Below, piece after piece: positions 52,927 to 62,254 of a stretch of DNA of 64,000 bases. The stretch spans positions 5,704,001 to 5,768,000 of the forward strand of contig NZ_CP080377.1 of assembly GCF_019443505.1 (NCBI RefSeq), written 5' to 3'. Both the position numbers and the translations under genes were made by a program. The notes under the pieces were generated by a model. That model had not been told where the DNA came from and made no database searches. It saw only the letters and a program-made list of their open reading frames with translations. Every line of letters starts with the position of its first letter. Position 1 is the first letter of the stretch. Source of the DNA: Janthinobacterium sp. PAMC25594. GTDB lineage: Bacteria; Pseudomonadota; Gammaproteobacteria; Burkholderiales; Burkholderiaceae_D.

Positions 52927-53478
52927 TCAGCCGCCGGTGACTGGCAAGACGCCCAGCGATGGCGCCGCTTCCAGCACTGCCGCCGGCTTGGCTTGCTCCG
53001 CATCCTTGCATTCATTGGCCAACTGGCGGCCCTGCTTGGAATCGAGCAGCATGCCTTTGGCCGGGATGCCGATCCAGACCAGGCCGTACAAGCGGTTTTC
53101 GAAGCGGTTGGCGCCGGTGGTGGTGCCAACGCGGCTCAGGCGGTGCAGGCGCTTCTTCCAGCGCAGGGCGATGTGTTTGTCGTCAGTCGCATTGGTGTAG
53201 ATGGTAATTTTATTACCAAGTTCACAATTGAAATCCGTGGAGGCCGAGCCTGCGGTGTTCGGTTCATCGGCTTCTTCCTTGTCGGCGACCGACATGGCGA
53301 GCGGATGGTCTTCCTTGACGGCCGCCTTGGCCTTGGTGGTCTTGGCCTTTGGCTTGGCCTTGGCCTTGACTGCCTTGGGATTTGCCTCTGCCGTGGCGGC
53401 GAAGCTGGCTGGCGTCAGCGTGAGGGTCATGGCGCCCAGCGCGACGCTGCAGGCAATGGCTAATTTGGAGAGGGACAT
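52927..53478 (-). CDS. Exported protein with MliC-like C-terminal domain, 183 aa
   Basis: Sec signal peptide (MSLSKLAIACSVALGAMTL, ending ASFAATA), then a Lys/Ala/Pro-rich linker of about 35 residues, then an 80-residue domain from FNCELGNKITIYTNATDDKH to LANECKDAE. In that domain a Cys at each end, a short strand series and a Gly-rich turn recall the C-type lysozyme inhibitor MliC, but the resemblance is by pattern only. AGGAATTACACG precedes the ATG. It follows the CitE-like gene by 13 bases, so they are probably co-transcribed. Periplasmic or surface location is likely. Confidence 0.55.
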   Translation of the reverse strand: MSLSKLAIACSVALGAMTLTLTPASFAATAEANPKAVKAKAKPKAKTTKAKAAVKEDHPLAMSVADKEEADEPNTAGSASTDFNCELGNKITIYTNATDDKHIALRWKKRLHRLSRVGTTTGANRFENRLYGLVWIGIPAKGMLLDSKQGRQLANECKDAEQAKPAAVLEAAPSLGVLPVTGG

Positions 53479-53491
53479 CGTGTAATTCCTG

Positions 53492-54490
53492 TCAGTTTTC
53501 AGTGGAGCTGGAAGAGGGGGTGTTGAGCAATGCAGCGGCCGCCTCGGGCAGGCCGAGGCCCGCCAGTTTGGCGCGTTGCAAAACGGTCCAATAATATCGG
53601 TAGCTGGCGCGGTCGTGCAAGCGGCCATTTTGCGCAATCGGTCCCCAGTTGGCGCGCAGCGCTTCATTGAGGATGTTGCTGGCCTCGTTGACTTCGGACA
53701 GGCGCGGCGTGAAGGCCTTGATGATGGGCTTGATCTGGTCCGGGTGGATGCTCCACATGCGCGTATAGCCGAACTCGGCTGTCGCGCGCTGGGCGTCGTT
53801 GGCCACCACGGCCGAATCGCGCACGTCCGTCGTCACGTTATGCGACGGCACCTTGCCGTGCGCGTGGCAGGCGGCCGCCACTTCGAGCTTGGCGCGCACC
53901 ACCAGCGGGTGCGTAAATTGGCCCGGCGTGCGCATGGCGGCGGCGGGAATGGCGCCGTAATGGGCCGAAACGAAATCCATGATGCCGAAGGACAGGCATT
54001 CGACCTGGGGCAGGGCGGCGATCGCGTAGGCGTCGCGCAGCGCGCCATGCGTTTCGATCAGGATGTGCACGGGCAGGTTGTCGCGGCCGGCGCGGCGCGC
54101 GTGCAGGTTGATCAGGTCGATGGCCAGCATGGCATCCTGCACGCCGCCCACCTTGGGCACGGCGATGTAGGCCAGGCGCGATGCGGCGCTGCAGATGATT
54201 TCCACGTCGCGCGCGAAAAAAGGGCTGTCGACGTCGTGCACGCGCACGCCGATGCGGTTGAACTGGTTCTCGTCGCTGGCCAGCAGGCCGGCGATCATGT
54301 GGGCGTGGGACTCTTCATTGCCGGCGCTGGCGCCGTCCTCGCAGTCGAACGTGATGTCGAACAGGGGCCCAAGCTCTTGTTGCAAAGCAATCGATTTACG
54401 CATCAGCTTTTCAGAGCCGGCGTAGTGGTCGCAAGCGGCGAGCAACAGCGGCTGGCGTTTGCCTTGGAATAAAACCTCGGAAGGGTGCAT
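53492..54490 (-). CDS. HpcH/HpaI or citrate lyase beta-like CoA-ester lyase, 332 aa
   Basis: CitE-type TIM barrel. The motif FDITFDCEDGA at about 46-56 corresponds to the metal and substrate region (LEDGV in CitE); GVRVHDVDSPFFARDVE supplies the conserved Arg; IETHGALRDAYAIAALPQVECLSFGIMDF the catalytic Glu and Asp. The Asn-Arg-rich end (MWSIHPDQIKPI) also matches. Members cleave citramalyl-CoA, malyl-CoA or related esters, or act on L-malyl-CoA thioesters. The gene lies between acnA and mdh on the minus strand, so a function beside the TCA cycle fits; the exact substrate is not decided. Confidence 0.85.
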   Translation of the reverse strand: MHPSEVLFQGKRQPLLLAACDHYAGSEKLMRKSIALQQELGPLFDITFDCEDGASAGNEESHAHMIAGLLASDENQFNRIGVRVHDVDSPFFARDVEIICSAASRLAYIAVPKVGGVQDAMLAIDLINLHARRAGRDNLPVHILIETHGALRDAYAIAALPQVECLSFGIMDFVSAHYGAIPAAAMRTPGQFTHPLVVRAKLEVAAACHAHGKVPSHNVTTDVRDSAVVANDAQRATAEFGYTRMWSIHPDQIKPIIKAFTPRLSEVNEASNILNEALRANWGPIAQNGRLHDRASYRYYWTVLQRAKLAGLGLPEAAAALLNTPSSSSTEN

Positions 54491-54524
54491 GCTTAAGGCA
54501 TTTCTGCAGGTAAAAACTACTTGA

Positions 54525-54558
54525 TAAAACAGCCGCGCCGCGAATCTCGCGGGGCGGC
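54525..54558 (-). terminator. Rho-independent terminator of mdh
   Basis: On the minus strand GCCGC-C-CCGCGA-GAT-TCGCGG-C-GCGGC then TGTTTT, about 45 bases after the mdh stop; the stem has one C-C mismatch. Confidence 0.7.
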
Positions 54559-54601
54559 CTTCTTGGCGGGCGGCGCTCAGGCCGCGCCGCCAATACTGGA
54601 T

Positions 54602-55591
54602 TTAAGCCAGCAGGTGCTTCACGCCTTCGCGCTCTTCGGTCAGCTCTTTCAGGGTCAGGTTGATGCGCTCTTGCGAGAATGCATCGATTTCCAGGCCTTG
54701 AACGATGGTGTACTCACCGTTGTCGGTGGTGACCGGGAAGCCGAACACGGTGCCTTCAGGGATGCCATACGAGCCATCGGAAGGTACGCCCATGGTGGTC
54801 CACTTGCCAGCCGTGCCCAGCATCCAGTCATGGATGTGGTCGATGGCGGCGTTCGCCGCCGACGCTGCCGACGACAGGCCGCGCGCTTCGATGATGGCCG
54901 CGCCGCGCTTGCCGACGGTCGGCAGGAACACGTTGGCGTTCCATTCCTGGTCGTTGATCAGGTCCTTGACGGCCTTGCCGTTGACGGTGGCGAAACGGTA
55001 GTCGGCGTACATGGTTGGCGAGTGGTTGCCCCAGACGGTCAGCTTCTCGATATCCTTGACGGCGGTGCCGGTCTTGGCAGCGACTTGCGACAGCGCGCGG
55101 TTGTGGTCCAGGCGCAGCATGGCGGTGAAGTTTTTCGCCGGCAGCGACGGTGCCGATTTCATGGCGATGTAAGCGTTGGTGTTGGCAGGGTTGCCGACCA
55201 CCAGGACTTTGACATTGCGCGAAGCGACGGCGTCGAGCGCCTTGCCTTGTACCGTGAAGATCTGGGCGTTCGCTTCCAGCAGGTCCTTGCGTTCCATGCC
55301 TGGGCCGCGTGGACGCGCGCCAACCAGTACGGCCACGTCGACATCCTTGAAGGCGGTCAGCGGATCGGAGTGGGCGGTCATTTCCGTCAGCAGCGGGAAG
55401 GCGCAGTCGTCGATTTCCATCATCACGCCCTTGAGCGCCTTCTGGGCTTTTTCGTCCGGGATTTCAAGCAGTTGCAAGATGACAGGCTGGTCTTTGCCGA
55501 GCATGTCGCCATTGGCGATGCGGAACAACAGGGCGTAGCCGATCTGGCCGGCGGCGCCGGTCACTGCAACACGCATTGGGGTTTTAGCCAT
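54602..55591 (-). CDS. mdh: Malate dehydrogenase
   Basis: NAD-dependent oxidation of malate to oxaloacetate. 329 aa, of the group closer to cytosolic MDH. NAD-binding [12 protein letters not shown] at about 11-22, substrate-loop [13 protein letters not shown] with both Arg, LDHNRALS with the catalytic Asp, and [13 protein letters not shown] with the catalytic His at about residue 190. TGGAGATTC precedes the ATG. It is divergent from the GntR-UTRA gene that heads the sdh-gltA block; the 305-base spacer carries the perfect palindrome at 55824-55839, so both sides may be controlled together. Confidence 0.96.
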   Translation of the reverse strand: MAKTPMRVAVTGAAGQIGYALLFRIANGDMLGKDQPVILQLLEIPDEKAQKALKGVMMEIDDCAFPLLTEMTAHSDPLTAFKDVDVAVLVGARPRGPGMERKDLLEANAQIFTVQGKALDAVASRNVKVLVVGNPANTNAYIAMKSAPSLPAKNFTAMLRLDHNRALSQVAAKTGTAVKDIEKLTVWGNHSPTMYADYRFATVNGKAVKDLINDQEWNANVFLPTVGKRGAAIIEARGLSSAASAANAAIDHIHDWMLGTAGKWTTMGVPSDGSYGIPEGTVFGFPVTTDNGEYTIVQGLEIDAFSQERINLTLKELTEEREGVKHLLA

Positions 55592-55823
55592 GATGAATCT
55601 CCAAAAATGGGAAAGAAAACGGGCTTGAAGCTGGGCTTACGCTTATCCGGAAAAACTATAATGATACCAAAACCGGCACGCGCCACCGAATTGCTGGTGT
55701 ACGCCGCCGTCACGCTCGTGCTGCACGAGGCCAGAGTGGCTGGCCGACAACATAAAACGCTGGCTCACAAGTTTTATCGAAGGCAGTTTAGGCCTCCGAT
55801 CTGTATCTGTCAATCATATCTTA

Positions 55824-55839
55824 TGTCTTATATAAGACA
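55824..55839. promoter_or_regulatory. Perfect 16-bp palindrome, likely GntR-UTRA operator
   Basis: TGTCTTATATAAGACA is perfectly self-complementary and lies 58 bases upstream of the GntR gene in the otherwise gene-free mdh-gntR spacer (55592-55896). Weaker complementarity continues outside (TATCT and AGATA). An AT-rich dyad of this length is what HutC/UTRA-type GntR dimers bind. Binding is inferred. Confidence 0.6.
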
Positions 55840-55896
55840 GATAACTACGAGTGTTTTACTGGACGCGGGCAGTGATTTGTGTTGAAATGTCGGACT

Positions 55897-56781
55897 ATGA
55901 ATTCCGCCTCGTCCAATCTGACCAATAATGCCACTGCTGCAAGCGGGGCGGTCAGTCCGACCGCGGGCAGCCCGGCCACGCCCGCCGCCGCAGCGGCCAG
56001 CACGCCCGTCACCGTGGTGGCCAGCGTCAATACCACTACGCCGGCCATGCCCGTCGCCAGCGCTTCGCCCACCTTCAGTCCCCTGTACCAGCAGATCAAG
56101 GCGCTCATCACGCAGAGCCTGCAATCGGGCGAGTGGAAGCCGGGCGAGCTCATTCCCAGCGAAGTCGAGCTGGCAGGGCGCTTCAAGGTCAGTCAGGGCA
56201 CGGTGCGCAAGGCCATCGACGAACTGGCCGCCGAGAACCTCGTCATGCGCCGCCAGGGCAAGGGCACCTTCGTTTCCACCCACCATGAGGCGCGCGCGCA
56301 TTTCCGTTTCCTGCGCCTGGTGCCGGACGAAGGCGTGCCGCATTATCCCGAAAGTAAATTTATCGAAGTCAAGCGCGTGCGCGCGCCGGCCGACGTGGCG
56401 CGCCTGATGGACCTGAAGTCCGGCGACGCCGTCATCTTCATCAAGCGCGTGCAGTATTTCGACGGCGTGCCGACCATCGTCGAGGAGCTGTGGCTGCCCG
56501 GCCTGATCTTCAAGGGCCTGACGGCCGAGCGCCTGGTGGAATACAAGGGCCCCATGTACGGCCTGTTCGAAACGGAATTTGGCACGCGCATGATCCGCGC
56601 GTCCGAACAGATCCGCGCCGTGTGCGCCGACGCGGGCGCCGCGCAATTGTTAAATATTGACCTCGGCACGCCCTTGCTCAGTTCCGAGCGCGTGTCGTTT
56701 ACCTACGGCGACAAGCCGGTCGAACTGCGCCGGGGCTTGTATCTGACCAGTCGCCATCATTATCAGAATGAACTCAGCTGA
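55897..56781 (+). CDS. GntR-family regulator with UTRA ligand domain, 294 aa
   Basis: The first 60 residues are an unusual Ala/Thr/Ser/Pro-rich low-complexity tail. Then a winged helix (about 60-130): SPLYQQIKALITQSLQSGEW, PSEVELAGRFKVSQGTVRKAID and RRQGKGTFVS. Residues 140-290 are a UTRA domain of the HutC/FarR class (IEVKRVRAPADVARLM, ELWLPGLIFKGLTAERL, LLSSERVSFTYGDKPVELRRGLYL). The ATG at 55897 is chosen; a GTG 18 bases earlier is possible. Its position between mdh and sdhCDAB, conserved as I recall in related Burkholderiales, makes it a likely regulator of TCA genes. Confidence 0.85.
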   Translation: MNSASSNLTNNATAASGAVSPTAGSPATPAAAAASTPVTVVASVNTTTPAMPVASASPTFSPLYQQIKALITQSLQSGEWKPGELIPSEVELAGRFKVSQGTVRKAIDELAAENLVMRRQGKGTFVSTHHEARAHFRFLRLVPDEGVPHYPESKFIEVKRVRAPADVARLMDLKSGDAVIFIKRVQYFDGVPTIVEELWLPGLIFKGLTAERLVEYKGPMYGLFETEFGTRMIRASEQIRAVCADAGAAQLLNIDLGTPLLSSERVSFTYGDKPVELRRGLYLTSRHHYQNELS

Positions 56782-56887
56782 AGCGGCGGGGCGCCTGCGG
56801 GTGCCCGGACAAGCAGCAAGGCTGAAGTGCATCGCTTGCAAGATGCCTGTCGCAAGGCGGGCAGCGGAGACAGCAGAAAGCGCAGCT

Positions 56888-56919
56888 AAAGCATGGCCCG
56901 CTCCGGCGGGCCGTGCTTT
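56888..56919 (+). terminator. Hairpin after the GntR-UTRA gene
   Basis: AAAGCA-T-GGCCCGC - TCCG - GCGGGCC-G-TGCTTT forms a 14-base stem with one G-U pair, ending in TTT, about 105 bases past the gntR stop. Probably ends the regulator transcript before the sdh promoter. Confidence 0.6.
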
Positions 56920-57087
56920 GCCGGCGATTCTGTAATTAAATTACGTGAACTACGGAAAGTAGCGCGATATTTTGTAGTAAAAAACCATTTTGGTTATATG
57001 CAACAATAGATATTGGTGTGGGTTGCGAAAATCGGCGAAAATCGCGGCTTCGCTTCAATATTTAGTTATCAAGGGGAGGTTTTTGTT
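56920..57087 (+). promoter_or_regulatory. Upstream region of the sdh operon
   Basis: Lower GC than the surroundings. It includes the palindrome GTAATTAAATTAC at 56932-56944, CTAC-GGAAA-GTAG a few bases on, and a strong GGGGAGG ribosome site at 57073-57079 before sdhC. I cannot place a unique -35/-10 pair. No gene is present. Confidence 0.5.
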
Positions 57088-57510
57088 ATGTCTGAAGCCG
57101 TAAGAGAAGTACCAAAAAAAGAACGGCCGGAATTCCGTAACATTCATGTTACCGAATTGTCGAACTACCGCATGGCCGTCGGCGCCATCGTCTCGATCCT
57201 GCATCGCATCAGCGGTTTCATCATGTTCGCCCTGCTGCCCTGCATCCTGTACATGCTGGAACAGAGCTTGCGTTCCGAAATGTCCTACGCTTACTTCCAG
57301 GGCATCGCCTCGCACTGGTTCGTCAAGCTGATCACCCTGGCTCTGGTCTGGGCCTTCCTGCACCACTTCTGCGCCGGCATCCGTCACCTGTTCATGGATG
57401 TGCACGTTGCCATCGAAAAAGATTCGGCCCGCAAGACCGCGACGTCCGTACTGGTCGTGAGCGTGGTGTTGACGGTATTGGTCGCTTTGAAACTGTTTGG
57501 AGTATTTTAA
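57088..57510 (+). CDS. sdhC: Succinate dehydrogenase cytochrome b556 subunit
   Basis: 140-aa membrane anchor of complex II. SILHRISGFIMF (residues about 36-47) has the conserved Ser and Arg that help bind quinone; LHHFCAGIRHLFMD at about 95 gives the heme-ligand His. Three hydrophobic helices are visible. ATG at 57088 is chosen because of the GGGGAGG Shine-Dalgarno site; an upstream start in the frame would add 25 residues with no likeness. Its stop overlaps the sdhD start (TAATG). First gene of sdhCDAB-sdhE. Confidence 0.92.
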   Translation: MSEAVREVPKKERPEFRNIHVTELSNYRMAVGAIVSILHRISGFIMFALLPCILYMLEQSLRSEMSYAYFQGIASHWFVKLITLALVWAFLHHFCAGIRHLFMDVHVAIEKDSARKTATSVLVVSVVLTVLVALKLFGVF

Positions 57511-57875
57511 TGGCAGACAATAACATCGGACCGAAACGCCTCGTCGTCGGTGCCCATTACGGCTTGCGCGACTGGCTGGCGCAACGCGTCACCGCCATCG
57601 TCATGGTGGCTTATGTGGCCATCCTGCTGATTTCTTTCTTGACTGGCAGCAACTTCAGCTATGAAGGCTGGGCTGGTCTGTTCGCACAGCAGTGGTTTAA
57701 ATTGTTCAGCTTGGTGACTTTCGTCGCCCTGTTCTACCACGCATGGGTCGGCGTACGCGACATCTGGATGGACTACGTGAAAAGCGCTGGCCTCCGTCTG
57801 ACCCTGCAAATTGCCACCATGCTGTGGTTGATCGCTTGTGCCGGCTGGACGGTACAGATACTCTGGAGTGTGTAA
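57510..57875 (+). CDS. sdhD: Succinate dehydrogenase membrane anchor subunit
   Basis: 121 aa, three membrane helices. [16 protein letters not shown] near the start and [17 protein letters not shown] near 70-86 carry the conserved Arg, the second heme ligand His and the quinone-site Asp/Tyr typical of SdhD. Begins in the sdhC stop codon and ends two bases before the sdhA GTG. Confidence 0.92.
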   Translation: MADNNIGPKRLVVGAHYGLRDWLAQRVTAIVMVAYVAILLISFLTGSNFSYEGWAGLFAQQWFKLFSLVTFVALFYHAWVGVRDIWMDYVKSAGLRLTLQIATMLWLIACAGWTVQILWSV

Positions 57876-57877
57876 TC

Positions 57878-59659
57878 GTGGCAGCATATAAATCTGCAAT
57901 CCCTACCCGCCGCTTTGACGCGGTCATCGTTGGCGCCGGCGGTTCCGGCATGCGCGCGTCGTTGCAACTGGCTGAAGCCGGTCTGAACGTCGCTGTTTTG
58001 TCGAAAGTTTTCCCGACCCGCTCGCACACCGTGGCGGCGCAGGGCGGTATCGGCGCGTCGCTCGGCAACATGGCCGAAGACAACTGGTTCTGGCACATGT
58101 TCGACACCGTCAAGGGTGGCGACTATCTGGGCGACCAGGATGCCATCGAATTCATGTGCCGTGAAGCACCGAAGGTCGTGTACGAGCTGGAACACTTCGG
58201 CATGCCATTCGACCGCAACCCTGACGGCACCATTTATCAGCGTCCCTTCGGCGGCCACACGGCCCACTTCGGCGAAAAGCCGGTGCAGCGCGCTTGCGCG
58301 GCAGCCGACCGTACCGGTCACGCCCTGTTGCACACGCTGTACCAGCGCAACGTGCGCGCCCGTACGCACTTCTTCGTCGAATGGATGGCCATCGACCTGA
58401 TCCGTGACGCCGAAGGCGACGTGATCGGTGTCGTCGCGCTGGAAATGGAAACCGGCGAATGCATGATCCTGGAAGCAAAGACGACGGTCATGGCAACGGG
58501 CGGCGCAGGCCGCATCTTCGCCGCCTCGACGAATGCCTTCATCAACACGGGCGACGGCATGGGCATGGCGGCACGCGCCGGTCTGCCGCTGCAGGACATG
58601 GAATTCTGGCAGTTCCACCCGACCGGCGTGGCCGGCGCGGGCGTCTTGATCACCGAAGGCGTGCGCGGCGAAGGCGGCATCCTGATCAATAGCGAAGGCG
58701 AACGCTTCATGGAGCGCTATGCGCCGACCTTGAAGGATCTGGCGCCGCGCGACTTCGTCTCGCGTTCGATGGACCAGGAAATCAAGGAAGGCCGTGGCTG
58801 CGGTCCGAACAAGGACCACGTGATGCTGGACCTGCGCCATATCGGCGCCGACACCATCGCCAAGCGCCTGCCGTCGATCCTGGAAATCGGCCACAAGTTC
58901 GCCAACGTCGACGCCACCAAGGAACCGATTCCTGTCGTGCCGACGATTCACTACCAGATGGGCGGTATTCCGACGAACATCCACGGCCAGGTCGTCACCC
59001 CGACCGGTCCGGATAATTCGGCGAAGATCGTCAATGGCCTGTACGCGATCGGCGAATGCGCCTGCGTGTCCGTGCACGGCGCCAACCGCCTGGGCACGAA
59101 CTCGCTGCTCGACCTGGTGGTCTTCGGCCGCGCGGCCGGCAACCACATCGTCAACAGCGGCCTGAAAGCCAAGGAAAACAAGCCTTTGCCAGCCGACGCC
59201 GCCGAATTTGCCATGGGCCGCCTGGCGCGCCTGGAAAATTCGACCGGTTCGGAAACCGTGCAGGGCGTGGCGAACGACATCCGCGCAACGATGCAGAAGT
59301 ACTGCGGCGTGTTCCGTACCGACGAGATGCTGAACAAGGGCGTCGAAGAAATCATGAAGCTCGACGAGCGCCGCAAGCACGTCTCCTTCAAGGATAAATC
59401 GATGGTCTTCAACACGGCCCGCGTGGAAGCGCTGGAACTGGACAACCTGATCGAAACGGCGAAAGCGACCATCGTTTCGGCAGCCGCCCGCAAGGAATCG
59501 CGCGGCGCCCACGCCCAGGACGACTATCCGCAACGTGACGACGACAACTGGATGAAGCACACTCTGTGGTATTCGGAAGGCAACCGACTGGCATACAAGC
59601 CAGTCGTGACCAAGCCGCTGACGGTTGATACCTTCAAACCGAAACCACGTACTTTCTAA
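57878..59659 (+). CDS. sdhA: Succinate dehydrogenase flavoprotein subunit
   Basis: 593 aa, catalytic subunit of complex II. FAD-binding [14 protein letters not shown] (about 17-30); covalent flavin His in [14 protein letters not shown] at residue 50; the substrate region [30 protein letters not shown], with the catalytic His/Arg; and [21 protein letters not shown]. The start is GTG at 57878: it follows sdhD by two bases, GGAG lies upstream, and [20 protein letters not shown] is the normal family start. An upstream ATG in the frame lies inside sdhD and is not used. Confidence 0.95.
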   Translation: MAAYKSAIPTRRFDAVIVGAGGSGMRASLQLAEAGLNVAVLSKVFPTRSHTVAAQGGIGASLGNMAEDNWFWHMFDTVKGGDYLGDQDAIEFMCREAPKVVYELEHFGMPFDRNPDGTIYQRPFGGHTAHFGEKPVQRACAAADRTGHALLHTLYQRNVRARTHFFVEWMAIDLIRDAEGDVIGVVALEMETGECMILEAKTTVMATGGAGRIFAASTNAFINTGDGMGMAARAGLPLQDMEFWQFHPTGVAGAGVLITEGVRGEGGILINSEGERFMERYAPTLKDLAPRDFVSRSMDQEIKEGRGCGPNKDHVMLDLRHIGADTIAKRLPSILEIGHKFANVDATKEPIPVVPTIHYQMGGIPTNIHGQVVTPTGPDNSAKIVNGLYAIGECACVSVHGANRLGTNSLLDLVVFGRAAGNHIVNSGLKAKENKPLPADAAEFAMGRLARLENSTGSETVQGVANDIRATMQKYCGVFRTDEMLNKGVEEIMKLDERRKHVSFKDKSMVFNTARVEALELDNLIETAKATIVSAAARKESRGAHAQDDYPQRDDDNWMKHTLWYSEGNRLAYKPVVTKPLTVDTFKPKPRTF

Positions 59660-59668
59660 GGCTATACC

Positions 59669-60379
59669 ATGGCACGCACTCTTAAATTCAAAATTTACCG
59701 CTACGATCCTGACCAGGATGCCAAGCCGTACATGCAAGACCTGACGGTCGAACTGAAAGACACCGACAAGATGCTGCTCGATGCATTGCAGCGCATCAAG
59801 GCGGACGTCGATGACTCGCTGGCCCTGCGCCGCTCGTGCCGCGAAGGCGTGTGCGGTTCGGACGCGATGAACATCAACGGCAAGAACGGCTTGGCCTGCA
59901 CCACCAACCTGAACGAACTGTCGGAGCCTATCGTGCTGCGTCCGTTGCCAGGTTTGCCAGTCATCCGCGACCTGATCGTCGACATGACGCAATTTTTCAA
60001 GCAGTACGATTCGATCAAGCCTTTCCTGATCAACGATTCGATCCCGCCTGAAAAAGAGCGCCTGCAGTCGCCGGAACAGCGTGAAGAACTCGATGGCCTG
60101 TACGAGTGCATCCTGTGCGCATGCTGCTCCACGTCGTGCCCGTCGTTCTGGTGGAATCCGGACAAATTCGTCGGCCCGGCCGGCCTGCTGCAAGCCTACC
60201 GCTTCATCGCCGATTCGCGCGACGAAGCCACCGGCGCGCGTCTGGACAACCTGGAAGACCCGTACCGCCTGTTCCGCTGCCATTCGATCATGAACTGTGT
60301 CGACGTCTGCCCGAAAGGCTTGAACCCGAACAAGGCGATCGGCAAGATCAAGGAATTGATGGTCCGCCGCGCGATCTGA
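59669..60379 (+). CDS. sdhB: Succinate dehydrogenase iron-sulfur subunit
   Basis: 236 aa. [2Fe-2S] cluster in SCREGVCGSDAMNINGKNGLAC (residues about 54-75), then the helical domain with CILCACCSTSCPSFW ([4Fe-4S] and [3Fe-4S] ligands) and FRCHSIMNCVDVCPKGLNP. It passes electrons from SdhA FAD to the quinone site. Nine bases after sdhA. Confidence 0.95.
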   Translation: MARTLKFKIYRYDPDQDAKPYMQDLTVELKDTDKMLLDALQRIKADVDDSLALRRSCREGVCGSDAMNINGKNGLACTTNLNELSEPIVLRPLPGLPVIRDLIVDMTQFFKQYDSIKPFLINDSIPPEKERLQSPEQREELDGLYECILCACCSTSCPSFWWNPDKFVGPAGLLQAYRFIADSRDEATGARLDNLEDPYRLFRCHSIMNCVDVCPKGLNPNKAIGKIKELMVRRAI

Positions 60380-60479
60380 TTCGTCTGATCGCGTCCGCCG
60401 GGCGCCGTTTGCGGGAAGAGGGTATCCTCTCTTGTCTGCAGGCGGCGCCTGCAAAGCAGTACGTAAAGTGGTAAACCAA

Positions 60480-60761
60480 ATGACAGAATCAATTTTGTCC
60501 TCGCATCAGGCCGACCCGGCCAACCGCGCCCGCCTGCGCTGGCGTTCACGCCGTGGCTTGCTGGAAAACGACATTATCCTGACCCGTTTTCTCGATGCGT
60601 ATGAAACCGAATTGACCGATGAAGAAGTTGACGCGCTGACGCGTTTGCTGGATTTATCGGACAATGCATTAATGGATCTGGTACTGGCCCGTAAAGAGCC
60701 GGAAGGCGAAGTCGATCTGCCGCATGTGCGCGCACTGCTGCAACGACTGCGCATTGCCTAG
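60480..60761 (+). CDS. sdhE: Succinate dehydrogenase flavinylation factor SdhE
   Basis: 93 aa. The RGxxE motif needed to attach FAD to SdhA is present as RRGLLENDIIL (about 20-30), preceded by ARLRWRS. The rest is a five-helix bundle (FLDAYETELTDEEVDALTRLLD). ATG at 60480 is used; the frame start at 60432 has no ribosome site. It follows sdhB by 100 bases and precedes gltA by 122, the common Burkholderiales order. Confidence 0.92.
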   Translation: MTESILSSHQADPANRARLRWRSRRGLLENDIILTRFLDAYETELTDEEVDALTRLLDLSDNALMDLVLARKEPEGEVDLPHVRALLQRLRIA

Positions 60762-60883
60762 ACGCCTGGGCGATATATTGCAAACGGTGCGAGTGGCGCG
60801 CTGTAGCACTGCCGAATTGCTGTGCGAATTGCAGCCAGAATTTTTGATTTTAATTTCGACTCACTCCCGAGAAGGAAGAGCCC

Positions 60884-62185
60884 ATGAATATCTCTGACAC
60901 AAAAGCTACCCTGTCGTTCTCCGATGGCAGCCCATCGCTTGAATTTCCAATCTACAAAGGCACGGTTGGCCCGGACGTCATCGACATCCGCAAACTGTAC
61001 GCCGGTAGCGGCAAGTTCACCTACGACCCAGGCTTTATGTCGACGGCCGCCTGCAACTCGTCGATCACCTACATCGACGGCGACAAGGGCGAGCTGCTGT
61101 ACCGTGGTTACCCGATCGAACAGTTGGCCGTCAACGCCGACTTCATGGAATCGTGCTACCTGCTGCTGAACGGCGAACTGCCGAACGCGGCGCAGAAAGC
61201 CAAGTTCGTCGACACCGTCACCAAGCACACGATGGTGCACGAACAGATGCAATTCTTCTTCCGTGGCTTCCGCCGCGACGCGCATCCGATGTCGGTCCTG
61301 GTGGGCACCGTCGGCGCGCTGGCATCGTTCTACCATGATTCGCTGGACATCAACGACCCGCGTCACCGCGAAGTGTCGGCCATCCGCCTGATCGCCAAGA
61401 TGCCAACCCTGGTCGCCATGACCTACAAGTACTCGGTCGGCCAGCCGTTCGTGTACCCACGCAACGACCTGTCGTACAGCGCCAACTTCATGCACATGAT
61501 GTTCGCCAATCCGTGCGAAGAGTACAAGGTCAACGACGTGCTGGTGCGCGCCCTGGACCGCATCCTGATCCTGCACGCGGACCACGAGCAAAACGCATCG
61601 ACATCGACCGTCCGTCTGGCCGGTTCGTCGGGCGCCAATCCGTTCGCCTGTATCGCTGCTGGTATCGCCTGCCTGTGGGGCCCTGCCCACGGTGGCGCCA
61701 ACGAAGCGGCACTCAACATGCTGAAGGAAATCGGCACCGTCGAGAACATCCCTGCCTTCATCGAGCAAGTCAAGGACAAGAACTCCGGCGTCAAGCTGAT
61801 GGGCTTTGGCCACCGCGTGTACAAGAACTTCGATCCACGCGCCAAGCTGATGCGTGAAACCTGCTACGAAGTGCTGCAAGAACTGGGTCTGCAAGACGAC
61901 CCGCTGTTCAAGCTGGCGATGGAACTGGAAAAGATTGCGCTGAACGACGAGTACTTCGTGTCGCGCAAACTGTACCCGAACGTCGACTTCTACTCGGGCA
62001 TCGTGCAATCGGCGCTGGGCATCCCTGTGTCGCTGTTCACCGGTATCTTCGCTATGGCCCGTACGATCGGCTGGATCGCCCAGTGGAACGAAATGATCGC
62101 CGACCCAGAGCAAAAAATCGGCCGTCCGCGCCAGCTGTTCGTCGGTTCGACCACGCGCGAAGTACTGCCACTGGACAAGCGTTAA
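60884..62185 (+). CDS. gltA: Citrate synthase, type II
   Basis: 433 aa. Condenses acetyl-CoA and oxaloacetate. Catalytic residues in the usual places: His269 in [13 protein letters not shown], His310 in [15 protein letters not shown] and Asp368 in VDFYSGIVQ (E. coli 264, 305, 362). An N-terminal beta domain of the hexameric, NADH-sensitive type is present ([22 protein letters not shown]). GAGAAGGAAGAGCCC precedes the ATG. Last gene of the sdh cluster, with a clear terminator. Confidence 0.96.
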   Translation: MNISDTKATLSFSDGSPSLEFPIYKGTVGPDVIDIRKLYAGSGKFTYDPGFMSTAACNSSITYIDGDKGELLYRGYPIEQLAVNADFMESCYLLLNGELPNAAQKAKFVDTVTKHTMVHEQMQFFFRGFRRDAHPMSVLVGTVGALASFYHDSLDINDPRHREVSAIRLIAKMPTLVAMTYKYSVGQPFVYPRNDLSYSANFMHMMFANPCEEYKVNDVLVRALDRILILHADHEQNASTSTVRLAGSSGANPFACIAAGIACLWGPAHGGANEAALNMLKEIGTVENIPAFIEQVKDKNSGVKLMGFGHRVYKNFDPRAKLMRETCYEVLQELGLQDDPLFKLAMELEKIALNDEYFVSRKLYPNVDFYSGIVQSALGIPVSLFTGIFAMARTIGWIAQWNEMIADPEQKIGRPRQLFVGSTTREVLPLDKR

Positions 62186-62207
62186 TCCACGGCGGTATCG
62201 AGCAAAC

Positions 62208-62233
62208 AAAAAACGGGCTTCGGCCCGTTTTTT
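62208..62233 (+). terminator. Rho-independent terminator of gltA
   Basis: AAAAACGGGC-TTCG-GCCCGTTTTT followed by more T, with the stable TTCG loop, about 25 bases after the gltA stop. Confidence 0.92.
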
Positions 62234-62254
62234 TATGCGCGGAAGATGCCCGGA

